From: VGBV01 sp963813725
GTDB lineage: Bacteria; Actinomycetota; Thermoleophilia; Solirubrobacterales; 70-9
Assembly: GCA_963813725.1 (NCBI GenBank)
Contig: CAWFAI010000008.1
Coordinates: 124,001 to 188,000, forward strand
DNA: 64,000 nt
Reading direction: 5' to 3'
The notes below the pieces were generated by a model that ran no database searches, was not told the DNA's origin, and saw only the letters and a list, made by a program, of their open reading frames with translations. The translations under genes were made by a program, and so were the position numbers. How positions within the stretch are numbered: position 1 is the stretch's first letter; each line of letters begins with the position of its first letter. Positions 1 through 7,888 of this stretch are shown here, one piece after another.

Positions 1-468
1 GACGACGCCCCGGCGAGGCGCGAGCCCCAGCAGCGCGCGGCGGCCCGGAGAGGTTGCGAGCCGGTAGACGACGGTCTCGGCGAGGTCGCTGCGGGTGTGC
101 CCGGTGGCGATCCAGTCCAGGCCCCGCTCCGAGCGCAGGGTCTGGGCGGCGGCGTAACGGGCATCGCGGGCGAGGGCCTGCAGGTTGCCCTGGGCCGGCA
201 GCTCGGGCCGCTCGACGATCAACTCCACGCCGACCCGCTCGCAGAGCTGTCGGCAGCTGCGCTCGTCCTCGGCGGAGTCCGGCCGCAGGCCGTAGTTCAG
301 GTGCAGCGCGAGCACGCGGCCGGGTCCGCATGCCCTCGCAAGCCCCGCCAGCAGCGCGGAGGAGTCTGCGCCCCCCGAGCAGAGGGCGACCCCGGAGGAG
401 CGCTCGCCGACGAGGCCGCTGTCGCGGACGGCGGCGGCGAGCGAGTCAAGCGGTGCCGTGCCGTCCAT
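1..468 (-). CDS. tilS: tRNA(Ile)-lysidine synthase, 3' end beyond the window
   Basis: TilS attaches lysine to C34 of the CAU-anticodon isoleucine tRNA using ATP, so that the tRNA reads AUA. The visible 156 codons begin at ATG 468 and run off the left edge. The PP-loop ATPase signature SGGADS lies at residues 31-36, followed by HLNYGLRPDS (about 56-65), which is the TilS form of the H-x-N-H-x-LR motif, and GHTRSDLAET (about 121-130), the conserved GHxxxDxxET motif. Together these separate TilS from other PP-loop enzymes such as TtcA or GuaA. The C-terminal tRNA-recognition part is not in the window. The gene is divergent from the CAP-domain gene at 617, with a 148-base gap that must hold both promoters. 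Confidence 0.93.
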   Translation of the reverse strand, partial: MDGTAPLDSLAAAVRDSGLVGERSSGVALCSGGADSSALLAGLARACGPGRVLALHLNYGLRPDSAEDERSCRQLCERVGVELIVERPELPAQGNLQALARDARYAAAQTLRSERGLDWIATGHTRSDLAETVVYRLATSPGRRALLGLAPRRGVV

Positions 469-616
469 CGCGCCGATTCTAGGCCCGGGCCGCGGAGCCG
501 GGTGAAACGGACTGAAGCCGAATATCCCGCGCTACGGGCTCATCCAAATCGAGTACGAAAACGTGCAGGTCGCCTCCCCTATAGCTGGTAGAAGAAATCG
601 TCGATAGCAAGGACGC

Positions 617-1153
617 ATGCGGCGAATTTTCGAGAAAATGGGGCTGTTGGCGGCTGCTGCCGCGCTCGTCGCGCCCGCGGCGGCTCAGGCGTGCGAGCGC
701 GAGGGCGCCGTGCCGTCGAAGCTGAGCGTGAAGCAGGCGCGCAAGGCCGTCATCTGCCTGATCAACCAGCGCCGCCACGGGCACGGCGTCGCCGGCCTCA
801 GCCCAGACCCGCGCCTCGCGCGCGCCGCCCAGCGTCACTCCAAGTCCATGGACAGGGGCAACTTCTTCAGCCACACCGGTCCCGGCGGCAGCTCGCCCGA
901 GAGCCGCGTCCGGCGCTCCGGCTACATGGCCGGCGCCTCTGCCTGGGGGGTCGCCGAGAACATCCGCTGGGGGCGAGGCGGCAACGGCAGCCCCAAGGCC
1001 ATCGTCGCGAGCTGGATGCAGAGCCCCGCCCACCGCGCGGCGCTGCTGAGCGGGCGCTACCGACACGTCGGCGTGGGCATGGACCACGGGTCGCCAAGCG
1101 GCCGAGGCAGGAACGCGGCCATCTACACCGCCACCTTCGGCTACCGCGGCTGA
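617..1153 (+). CDS. Secreted CAP-domain (YkwD/SCP-like) protein, copy 1
   Basis: 178-residue exported protein. An N-terminal signal peptide (hydrophobic stretch about residues 9-25, ending AAAQA-C) is followed by a CAP domain. The family's cavity residues are visible: histidine in RHSKSM, glutamate in VAENIRWG and histidine in SPAHRAALLS. The domain ends in the TFGYRG strand. Bacterial YkwD-type CAP proteins are extracellular and of mostly unknown activity, so the substrate cannot be told from sequence. The ATG at 617 follows AAGGA with good spacing. The next gene at 1270 is a paralogue with the same CLINQRR start of the domain, so this is a tandem duplication. Confidence 0.88.
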   Translation: MRRIFEKMGLLAAAAALVAPAAAQACEREGAVPSKLSVKQARKAVICLINQRRHGHGVAGLSPDPRLARAAQRHSKSMDRGNFFSHTGPGGSSPESRVRRSGYMAGASAWGVAENIRWGRGGNGSPKAIVASWMQSPAHRAALLSGRYRHVGVGMDHGSPSGRGRNAAIYTATFGYRG

Positions 1154-1269
1154 GCCCGACCGCGGCTGAGTCCGAACGTCCGTCCAGGCGCGAAGGCCGC
1201 CGGATTGGACACGAGTCCACGGATCGGCCTTGAAATCGAGCGCGCCGGCCGTGCGCCGATGCGGGCTGT

Positions 1270-1887
1270 ATGGCCGACCGTGGACGAATCCCGGCCGCAC
1301 TCGCGATCGCGGCCGTATGCGCTTTTGCTCAGGTCCCCGCCGCCGCGGCGTCCAGCTGCCCGGGCGCCGAAACGGAGGCCGAGGGCCAGAGCACCGCGGA
1401 GCTCGAGCAGAGCGTTCTCTGCCTGATCAACCAGCGTCGCGACGCGGCCGGCGTCGGCCGGCTGAAGACGAGCGCGCAACTAGCCGAGGCCGCGGCCAAG
1501 CACTCCAGCGACATGGTCGAGAAGGGGTACTTCGACCACACCTCCCCCACCGGAAGCACCTTCATAGACCGCATCAGCGCCACGGGCTACATGCGCTCCG
1601 CTCGCTCCTGGCTGGTCGGCGAGAACCTCGTCTGGGGCTCGGGCGAGCGCAGCACCCCGGGTAGCTTGGTCGAGTCCTGGATGGAGAGCCCGCCACACCG
1701 GGCCAACCTCCTGCGGGGCCGCTTCCGCGAGATCGGCCTGGCGGGAGCCCGCGGCACCCCCGAGGGCGCCCGGAGCGGCATCACGGTCACCTCGGAGTAC
1801 GGCTATCGGGACTTGAAGAAGAAGAAGCGGACCCGCAAATCGGGGCGCAAGACCGGCCGCCGGGGCCAGGCGCGCAAGCGCTCCTAG
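1270..1887 (+). CDS. Secreted CAP-domain (YkwD/SCP-like) protein, copy 2
   Basis: 205-residue paralogue of the gene at 617. A short signal peptide (IPAALAIAAVCAFAQVPAAAA) precedes a CAP domain with CLINQRR, KHSSDM, VGENLVWG and SPPHRANLLRGRFREIG. The last 25 or so residues form a lysine/arginine-rich tail that copy 1 lacks; it could bind acidic wall polymers (inference). The domain is about 40% identical to copy 1 by eye. The ATG at 1270 is chosen because it gives a signal peptide. The 116-base gap after copy 1 shows no hairpin, so the two may be co-transcribed. Biochemical function is unknown. Confidence 0.86.
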   Translation: MADRGRIPAALAIAAVCAFAQVPAAAASSCPGAETEAEGQSTAELEQSVLCLINQRRDAAGVGRLKTSAQLAEAAAKHSSDMVEKGYFDHTSPTGSTFIDRISATGYMRSARSWLVGENLVWGSGERSTPGSLVESWMESPPHRANLLRGRFREIGLAGARGTPEGARSGITVTSEYGYRDLKKKKRTRKSGRKTGRRGQARKRS

Positions 1888-1898
1888 AGCAAGCGCTC

Positions 1899-3101
1899 CT
1901 AGATCCAGGCGCTAGCCGCTCGGGCGACGTAGAGGTGGATGGCCCGCGGGAACCCCTTCAGCTCGACCTCGCCGATCGCCTCGAAGCGAAGGTGCTCTGA
2001 GTTGACCCCGTCGGTGACGGACTCGGTGACCAGGACTTCGCCCCCGAGGGCGCGGGTCACGACCCGGTGCGCGAGGTTGACGTCGCCCCCGAAGTAGTCG
2101 CCGTCGCGAAAGACCGCTGCGCCGTAGTGCAGGCCGACCCGCGGCTGGGGTCGCTCCTGGAAGAGATGGAGGAAGCCGACGGCCCACTCCGTCAAGGTCA
2201 CAGGGTCGGGCGAGACCACCATCACCTCGTCGCCGATCGTCTTCACCAGCTGAGCCTCGGCCGGCAGGGTCGCTTCGACGGTGTCGACGAAGCGCTCGAC
2301 CATGTCCAGAGCCTCCTCGTCCCCCTCCTCCTCCGTGTAGCGCGTGAAGCCCGTCAGATCCACGAAGCAGAACGCCATCGAGACCCGGGCCAGGCCGGTG
2401 CCTCCGCCACCCACGTCGGACTCCATGTGGCCGACGACGTCCTGCTCGATGTAGAAGCGGAGGTAGCGGTTGTGCATGTACTCCATCAGCGGCGAGGTCA
2501 CCGGCAGCAGGTCGGCGGCCAGATCGCCCATCTCCTCGGCCATCTCGAGCGGGGGCACCCCGTCGCGCATCAGCGGCTCGTGGACGTAGAGGTGAAACAG
2601 ACGCACCTCGGCGTCGGCGACGCGGCGAATCGACTGCGCGTAGACGCGGACGAGCTGGAGGAAGGCCACAAGCGGAAAGCCGGAGGCCAGCACCTCCGAG
2701 CAGTGGCGCATCGCGCGGACATCCTCCTCGTTCAGCCGGCCCTCGATGCCCATGGGAGTCCCGAGCAGGGTCATGAGGCGCTGGATCAGCTCGGGCTCCA
2801 GGCCCGCTTGCTCGGCCGCGTCGTCCACCGAGTAGCGGGCCTCGGGGACCTCGAAGAGGTCCTCGGCGTATCCGAACGCGAGCCGGCCGCCGTGGGCCGC
2901 ATCCCGGACCGCGTCCAGCGAATAGCCGCGCTCGCGCATCCGCGAGACCACGCGAGCCTGGGCTGCAGACGCCCGCGTCCAGCGGCCGTCCCGGACCGGG
3001 ATGATCCCGTCGGCTACCCAGCGCTTCAGGGTGGAGTCCGAGACGCCGGAGATCTTGCTGGCCTCGCCGAGCGAGATCCGCTCCGAGCTGTACTCGCTCA
3101 C
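1899..3101 (-). CDS. MerR-like HTH fused to class III adenylate/guanylate cyclase
   Basis: 400-residue soluble signalling protein. Residues about 8-75 are a MerR-type helix-turn-helix (SKISGVSDSTLKRWV, then a RERGYSLDAV segment). About 80-220 form a helical regulatory region of the kind seen ahead of actinobacterial cyclases. About 235-400 are a class III nucleotidyl cyclase domain. Both metal-binding aspartates are present (FVDLTGFT and TIGDEVM), with a lysine just before the second, as in adenylate cyclases, and the N and R of GGDVNLAHRV. It is therefore expected to be active and to make cAMP. The start is GTG 3101 because GGAGG lies 5 bases upstream; longer in-frame reading has no such site. 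A strong hairpin lies in the leader at 3133-3158. Confidence 0.86.
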   Translation of the reverse strand: MSEYSSERISLGEASKISGVSDSTLKRWVADGIIPVRDGRWTRASAAQARVVSRMRERGYSLDAVRDAAHGGRLAFGYAEDLFEVPEARYSVDDAAEQAGLEPELIQRLMTLLGTPMGIEGRLNEEDVRAMRHCSEVLASGFPLVAFLQLVRVYAQSIRRVADAEVRLFHLYVHEPLMRDGVPPLEMAEEMGDLAADLLPVTSPLMEYMHNRYLRFYIEQDVVGHMESDVGGGGTGLARVSMAFCFVDLTGFTRYTEEEGDEEALDMVERFVDTVEATLPAEAQLVKTIGDEVMVVSPDPVTLTEWAVGFLHLFQERPQPRVGLHYGAAVFRDGDYFGGDVNLAHRVVTRALGGEVLVTESVTDGVNSEHLRFEAIGEVELKGFPRAIHLYVARAASAWI

Positions 3102-3132
3102 CGGTGCCTCCGTCGGGGTCCCCCGAGATGGA

Positions 3133-3158
3133 GCGACGGGGTCGCGAGACCCCGTCGC
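3133..3158 (-). promoter_or_regulatory. Perfect 11-bp hairpin in the leader of the HTH-cyclase gene
   Basis: The arms GCGACGGGGTC and GACCCCGTCGC are perfectly complementary around a 4-base loop. The hairpin lies 31 bases upstream of the GTG start of the cyclase and 10 bases or so from its Shine-Dalgarno. It is too GC-rich to be chance sequence drift in a coding region, and there is no gene upstream for it to terminate. It may be an RNA element controlling translation or an operator for a dimeric protein, possibly the cyclase's own HTH domain (inference). Confidence 0.5.
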
Positions 3159-3336
3159 CCGCGGGCATACGGCCCGCTGCGTCGGCCGGCGGCGCGTCTG
3201 CGCCTCGCGGGCCCCGTCCCCTCGTCCCAGTCGCCGGGGGACGGCGGGGAGCCGGGCCCACTTGTGGCCCAATCCTTTTCGGGTTGCGACGAGAGTACGC
3301 CGACCCCGCCCAAAGTCAATGCCCCGCCCCGATCCG

Positions 3337-3756
3337 CTACTCGGCGTCGGCGGCCAGGTGCGGATACTTCTCGGAGACCAGCTCCCGGTAGTGGGCGAAG
3401 AGCGGCTTCATCGCCGGGAACAGCCGCACGGCGGCCAGGGGGTCTGTGACCGTCGTCTGCAAGCGCCCGCGCGCGATCGCGATCGCGGGGTTCTCGTGCC
3501 CCTGCATCAGCCGGTTGCCGGTCTCGGACTCCATCTTCAGCCCCAGCTTCGCCTTCGTCGCGGCGCGGCGTCTGAAGTCCCAGCTCAGGCGGCCCGCGTC
3601 GCCGCGCGAGATGTTCATCGCCAGCCCCACGTCGGTGAACTCCAGCCGCAGCGGGGCGGCCGCCGCCCGCAGCCTCGAGCTCTCGTCGGGGTCGGAGTCG
3701 ATCTCCTTCATCGCCTCGTCGAGGATCTTGCGCATCTCCTTCGCCGAGACCGTCAC
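3337..3756 (-). CDS. SCP2-type sterol/lipid-binding domain protein (likely)
   Basis: 139-residue protein with no signal peptide. The central part (GLAMNISRGDAG..., LSWDF, then PAIAIARGRLQTTVTD and FPAMKPLFAHYRELV) fits the SCP2-like lipid-binding fold, including the amphipathic C-terminal helix. SCP2 proteins carry sterols, fatty acids or acyl-CoAs in the cytoplasm. GTG 3756 is taken as start because it lies 4 bases after the stop of the coiled-coil gene upstream (3761-4132), indicating translational coupling and a shared transcript. Assignment to the SCP2 family is by pattern recognition and is moderately sure. Confidence 0.65.
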   Translation of the reverse strand: MTVSAKEMRKILDEAMKEIDSDPDESSRLRAAAAPLRLEFTDVGLAMNISRGDAGRLSWDFRRRAATKAKLGLKMESETGNRLMQGHENPAIAIARGRLQTTVTDPLAAVRLFPAMKPLFAHYRELVSEKYPHLAADAE

Positions 3757-3760
3757 GACC

Positions 3761-4132
3761 CTAACCCTTGGGCTTAGGCTCAGACCCGAGCTCCCGCTCG
3801 AGCTCCGCCACCCGCCGCCGCAGCGCCTCGATCTCGCTCTCCATCGCATCCACGTCCACGCCCCGCAGGCGCTGCAGCGCCGCCGAGATCCGCTCGCTGA
3901 CGCCGTGGCGCGCCTCCTGGCCGCGGCGGGCTACCTCCTCGCGCGCCTCCTGGCCCCGCCTCGCCACTTCCTCGCGCGCTTCCTGGCCGCGGCGGGCGGC
4001 GTCGTCGAGCAACTCGCCCGCCCGCTCCCTGGTCTCGGCCGCCGAGCCCGCGGTGGCCGCGAAGGTCCGCTCGATCGCCGAGCGCAGGGCATCGGAGGCG
4101 CCGGCTCCCGGATCCTGTTGGGGGGCTGTCAC
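3761..4132 (-). CDS. Coiled-coil protein with three 11-residue repeats
   Basis: 123-residue all-helical cytoplasmic protein. Residues about 46-78 contain the hendecad ARRGQEAREEV twice exactly and a third time as ARRGQEARHGV, encoded by near-identical 33-base repeats. Residues about 95-117 (DAMESEIEALRRRVAELE) are a classical two-heptad coiled coil. Hendecad helices of this kind bind membranes or lipid droplets (apolipoprotein, phasin and LEA-like proteins) or form right-handed coiled coils. Coupling to the SCP2-like gene downstream supports a lipid-linked role, but no enzyme function is visible. GTG 4132 is the start. The nucleoside phosphorylase begins divergently only 32 bases away. A related helical protein is encoded at 4870-5184. 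Confidence 0.75.
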   Translation of the reverse strand: MTAPQQDPGAGASDALRSAIERTFAATAGSAAETRERAGELLDDAARRGQEAREEVARRGQEAREEVARRGQEARHGVSERISAALQRLRGVDVDAMESEIEALRRRVAELERELGSEPKPKG

Positions 4133-4164
4133 AAGCGTGGACAGCGTACTAGCGTGCCCTCGCC

Positions 4165-4851
4165 GTGCCCCCGCATGTACTTCCATCACAGCCGCTGGCA
4201 GCCGACGCCCTGCTCCCGGGCGACCCCGGCCGCGCGATGGCGCTGGCGCAGCTGTTGTTGGCCAAGCCGCTGATGAGCAACCACAACCGGGGTCTGTGGG
4301 GCTACAGCGGCGAAACCCCCGACGGCCGGCCGCTGACCGTGCAGTCGACGGGGATGGGCGGGCCCAGCGCCGCGATCGTCCTGCACGAGGTGGCCGAGCT
4401 GGGGGTGCGCCGGGCGATCCGGGTCGGCACCTGCGGAGCGCTCGACGACTCGCTCGAGCTCGGCTCTCTGCTGCGGGTGCAGGCGGCACTGCCCGAGGAC
4501 GGGGTGAGCCGCGCCCTGGGGGCAGAGGGCCCCCAGCCGGCCGACGCCGTCCTGCTGGGCCGGCTGGAGGCCGCGGGGGCGGGCACACCGGTGACGATCG
4601 CGACCACCGATCTCTTCTACGAGTACACGGACGACCCTCGGGCTCGCTGGATCGAGTCCGGCGCGGCCGCCGTCGAGATGGAGGCCTGCGCCATGTTCAC
4701 GCTGGCCCCGAGGCTGGGGGTCGCCGTCGCCTGCCTGCTGGTGGTGACCGACGTCTTCCCGGGCGGCGAGCGGGTGCGGATCGAGCCGGAGGCGCTGGAG
4801 GCCGCCGTCGAGGGGATGGGCAGAGCCGCCGCCGCGGCGCTGGCGAACTGA
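4165..4851 (+). CDS. Purine-nucleoside phosphorylase / uridine phosphorylase family
   Basis: 228-residue member of the PNP/UDP phosphorylase family, which cleaves nucleosides with phosphate to base and (deoxy)ribose-1-phosphate in salvage. Visible motifs match the DeoD-like hexameric class: LLPGDPGRA (phosphate loop, about 17-25), SNHNRGLWGYSG, MGGPSAAI, IRVGTCGALDD (phosphate and ribose site) and AAVEMEACAMF, where the M-E pair holds the ribose. The catalytic aspartate is probably in VVTDVF. Length is close to E. coli DeoD. Nucleobase preference cannot be fixed from sequence. Start is GTG 4165; no good Shine-Dalgarno is visible and the divergent gene starts 32 bases away, so a leaderless mRNA is possible. 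Confidence 0.84.
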   Translation: MPPHVLPSQPLAADALLPGDPGRAMALAQLLLAKPLMSNHNRGLWGYSGETPDGRPLTVQSTGMGGPSAAIVLHEVAELGVRRAIRVGTCGALDDSLELGSLLRVQAALPEDGVSRALGAEGPQPADAVLLGRLEAAGAGTPVTIATTDLFYEYTDDPRARWIESGAAAVEMEACAMFTLAPRLGVAVACLLVVTDVFPGGERVRIEPEALEAAVEGMGRAAAAALAN

Positions 4852-4869
4852 CGCCGAGTGGCCCGGCAG

Positions 4870-5184
4870 CTACTGCCGGGGTGCCCTGCTGCGCAGCTCG
4901 GCGAGCTCCCGGGTGAGGCCGTCCAGGGCATCCTCGACGGAGTCCAGCCGCTCGCTCACGGCCCGCAGCCGCCGCTCGAGGCGATCGGTGTCTGCGGCGG
5001 TCGGGAGGTTGAGGCCGCGGATCGCCTGCGTGCCGGCGACCGAGGCGCGCTCCCGGGCCTCGAAGGCGACGTGCAGCGCCTCCTTCAACCAGGGGTTGTC
5101 GAGCAGGGCCTGCACCAGATCGCCGAGGGGGTCCGAGCGCCCTGAGGAGCGGTCCGCGGGGGCTTCGTATGCGCTCTCATCCAT
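4870..5184 (-). CDS. Small helical phasin-like protein
   Basis: 104-residue soluble protein starting at ATG 5184. After an unstructured acidic lead (about 1-20) it has LVQALLDNPWLKEALHVAFEARERA, an amphipathic helix, and a C-terminal coiled coil (about 65-100, RLERRLRAVSERLDSVEDALDGLTREL). The layout resembles granule-associated phasin-like proteins of actinobacteria and the neighbour at 3761-4132, but no polyhydroxyalkanoate synthase lies nearby. It converges on the nucleoside phosphorylase with an 18-base gap. Function unknown. Confidence 0.72.
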   Translation of the reverse strand: MDESAYEAPADRSSGRSDPLGDLVQALLDNPWLKEALHVAFEARERASVAGTQAIRGLNLPTAADTDRLERRLRAVSERLDSVEDALDGLTRELAELRSRAPRQ

Positions 5185-5312
5185 GGCTCGCGGCCACGTT
5201 AGCGCGAGGGCGGCGGGACGACCGGAATCGCGCCTCAAAATGGGCCTCGAAGTGCACACAAACTTCATAAATCCGCCGCTGCGCTGAGATAGGTTTCAGG
5301 CACGCGGGTTGT

Positions 5313-5361
5313 CCGCTGCAAGGCGGAGGCCCACCCAGTAGCGTTGGGCCTGCCTTCGGGC
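5313..5361 (+). promoter_or_regulatory. Three contiguous hairpins before the cell-wall enzyme gene
   Basis: Three stems abut with no spacer: CCGC/GCGG (5313-5326), AGGCCCA/TGGGCCT with an 11-base loop (5327-5351) and GCC-TTCG-GGC (5352-5361). They end 10 bases before the ATG at 5372. An alternative pairing of CAGGC (5297-5301) with GCCTG (5348-5352) would break the middle stem, so the leader could switch. Cell-wall hydrolases are often controlled by cyclic-di-nucleotide riboswitches, but this sequence does not match the consensus I know, so it is listed only as a structured leader. Confidence 0.4.
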
Positions 5362-5371
5362 GGGGTACTTA

Positions 5372-7831
5372 ATGACGAAGAGGCTTCTACTCACCATCGC
5401 GCTTGGCTCAGCCGTGGCTGTGATCGCGGCCGGGGCAGCCGGGTCGGCGACGGTGGACCTCGGCGGCGGCGCGAAGGTGCAGGTGCCCACCGGCGGCGCC
5501 CTTCCCGCGTGCGCGGACCTCGCCGACAACGACGGGGACGGCAGGACGGACCTCGCCGACACCGGCTGCACCGGCCCGCTCGACATCGACGAGTACAACC
5601 CACCCCCGGCCCCCGCTCCCGGCGGCGGCAGCGGCAGCGCGGGCGGCAGCGACGGCGGCGGCGGCCAGCTCGGCCCCGGCGCCCCCAAGCAGAAGGGCGG
5701 CGCCAAGCAGAAGGGCGCCCCGGCGTCCGGCATCTTCGGCGTCAAGGCCCCCAAGGGCGGAGCGGTTCAGGGCCAGGCCGAGCGCGACAAGTTCGAGGAG
5801 GAGCCGATCCGCAACCCCGACGGCTCGCCGTCGAACTCCGACCCGAGCCTCACGGTCGCCCAGTTCGGCGCGGCCCCGATCGGCGTCCCCAACTTCGTCA
5901 TCGACCAGTTCGAGATCCCGCCGTTCCTGCTGCCGATCTACCAGGCCTGCGGCACCGAGTACGGGGTGCCGTGGCAGGTGCTGGCCTCGATCAACCGGAT
6001 CGAGACCGCGTTCGGCACCAACCTCAACGTCTCCTCGGCGGGCGCCCTGGGCTGGATGCAGTTCATCCCCTCGAGCTGGAGGGCCTACGGGGTCGACGCC
6101 AACGAGGACGGGCGCAAGGACCCCTACAACCCCGTCGACGCGATCTGCGCCGCCGGCCGCTACCTGAAGGCCGCCGGCGCCGAGGAGGACCTGCGCGACG
6201 CGATCTTCGCCTACAACCACGCTGACTGGTACGTGGACGAGGTCCTGCTGTACGCCAACCAGTACGCGAAGCTCCCCGACGACCTGGTCGGCTCGCTGAC
6301 GGGCCTGACCGAGGGCGCCCACTTCCCCGTCGCCGCCGACGCGCGCTACGCCGACGACATCTCACTGCGCGAGACAGTGAAGCGCTCGAAGACCGCACGG
6401 GCGGAGGCCGGCAACGCCGCCGACGTCGTCTCCGACAGCCCCACGCGCCGAGGCATCAACATCTACTCGAGGGTTAATGCTCCGGTCGTCGCGGTCAACG
6501 ACGGCATCATCACCAAGATGGGCGAGAGCGAGCAGCTCGGCAAGTTCATCGTCCTCCAGGACGCGTACGGCAACCGATACACGTACGCGCAGCTCGGCGA
6601 GATTTCCGAGGTCCACCCCGTCCCGAAGGAGAGGGCGCTGAGCGCCAAGGACTTCAAGATCGTCGGCAACGCCAACGCCGATGGCGACCGCCCCGACCCC
6701 CGGCCCGGGGGCGCGGCGAGCGCCGGCGCGAACGACTCGGAGCCCGACGCGCAGCCGCGCGAGCCCAAGCCGGCGCCCCCCATCAACACCGAGGAGCTGC
6801 GCCAGCGCCTGTTCGCCCTGCCCGAGCGGCCCTCCAACGTCGACACCGCCGGCGTCACGGGCCAGCTCAACAGCCTGCTCGGCGAGAAGGTCCCCGGCTA
6901 CGAGACCTTCAAGAGCTACTTCTCCAGCGCCTTCAAGTTCGACGCCGAGACGATGCAGCTGCGCGATCTGCGGGTGGGCTCCAAGGTCACCGGCGGCACC
7001 GTCCTCGGCCGCATCGGCCAGGTCGGAGCCGGCGCGCCGCACCTCCACTTCGAGATCCAGCCCGCCGGCCGCGGCGCCCCCAAGATCGACCCGAAGCCGA
7101 TCCTGGACGGCTGGAAGCTGCTGGAGACCACAGCCATCTACCGCGCCGCCGGCAAGGACCCGTTCGGCTCCGAGGCGACGATCGGCCAGATCCTCCTGAT
7201 GAGCAAGGAGGTGCTGGCCCAGAGGGTGCTGGCGGACCCGCGCATCGAGATCTACTCGTGCGGGCGCACCGACATCGAGTCGGGCCAGATCGACCGCCGC
7301 ACCTTGGCGATGCTCGAGTACCTGGCCGAGAGGGGCTACCGGCTGACGCTCACCTCGCTCAAGTGCGGCCACAGCTTCTACACCTCCTCGGGCAACGTCA
7401 GCGCCCACTCCTCGGGCAACGCCGTGGACATCGCCCAGGTCAACGGGATGCCGATCCTGGGCAACCAGGGACCGGGCTCGATCACCGAGGCGGTCGTCCG
7501 CGACCTCCTGAAGCTGCAGGGCACAATGCGCCCGGCGCAGATCATCACGCTGATGGAGTTCGGCGGCCCGACCTTCGCGATGGGCGATCACGACGACCAC
7601 ATCCACGTCGGCTACACGCCCAGCTACGGCTCGGGCAAGCCCTTCGACCAGCTGGCCCAGGTGCTGAAGCCCGACCAGTGGGAGCGCCTGATCGACCGCC
7701 TCGGCGAGATCGACAACCCCGAGGTGCCCACCAAGCCCTCCGACGCCTCCCTCCCGGCCGGCAAGCGCGACATCCCCACGCCCGCCGAGATCGAGAACAA
7801 GCGCGGCAGCGAAGCGCACCGCGGCGAGTAG
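5372..7831 (+). CDS. Three-domain cell-wall enzyme: lytic transglycosylase, degenerate M23, M15-like peptidase
   Basis: 819-residue secreted protein. A signal peptide (1-26) and a DNDGDGRTDL calcium-type loop (about 52-61) lead to a Gly/Ala/Lys-rich linker. About 180-300 is an MltB-like transglycosylase domain with catalytic Glu in NRIETAFGTN and GWMQFIPSSW. About 355-410 and 534-590 are two halves of an M23 (LytM) fold split by a roughly 120-residue insertion. The second half keeps HLHFEI, but the first-half zinc ligands are lost (RRGIN where HxGxD is expected, YAQL for YAHL), so this domain is probably inactive. About 620-760 is an M15-like D,D/L,D-peptidase with HSSGNAVDI and DDHIHVGY zinc ligands intact. 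It probably cuts glycan strands and stem peptides together. Confidence 0.88.
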   Translation: MTKRLLLTIALGSAVAVIAAGAAGSATVDLGGGAKVQVPTGGALPACADLADNDGDGRTDLADTGCTGPLDIDEYNPPPAPAPGGGSGSAGGSDGGGGQLGPGAPKQKGGAKQKGAPASGIFGVKAPKGGAVQGQAERDKFEEEPIRNPDGSPSNSDPSLTVAQFGAAPIGVPNFVIDQFEIPPFLLPIYQACGTEYGVPWQVLASINRIETAFGTNLNVSSAGALGWMQFIPSSWRAYGVDANEDGRKDPYNPVDAICAAGRYLKAAGAEEDLRDAIFAYNHADWYVDEVLLYANQYAKLPDDLVGSLTGLTEGAHFPVAADARYADDISLRETVKRSKTARAEAGNAADVVSDSPTRRGINIYSRVNAPVVAVNDGIITKMGESEQLGKFIVLQDAYGNRYTYAQLGEISEVHPVPKERALSAKDFKIVGNANADGDRPDPRPGGAASAGANDSEPDAQPREPKPAPPINTEELRQRLFALPERPSNVDTAGVTGQLNSLLGEKVPGYETFKSYFSSAFKFDAETMQLRDLRVGSKVTGGTVLGRIGQVGAGAPHLHFEIQPAGRGAPKIDPKPILDGWKLLETTAIYRAAGKDPFGSEATIGQILLMSKEVLAQRVLADPRIEIYSCGRTDIESGQIDRRTLAMLEYLAERGYRLTLTSLKCGHSFYTSSGNVSAHSSGNAVDIAQVNGMPILGNQGPGSITEAVVRDLLKLQGTMRPAQIITLMEFGGPTFAMGDHDDHIHVGYTPSYGSGKPFDQLAQVLKPDQWERLIDRLGEIDNPEVPTKPSDASLPAGKRDIPTPAEIENKRGSEAHRGE

Positions 7832-7888
7832 CTCCGGGCGTCCGCGTGGCTGCGGCCCTCGGCCTGCGGCTAGGGTGTCCGGGCGCCG

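Noticed and set aside
3880..4010. 33-base direct repeats, considered as a CRISPR or satellite
   Set aside because: They are in-frame codons for the 11-residue hendecads of a coding gene and have no spacers.
5185..5371. Cyclic-di-AMP (ydaO) riboswitch in front of the cell-wall enzyme
   Set aside because: The conserved core elements of that aptamer could not be found; only generic hairpins are visible.
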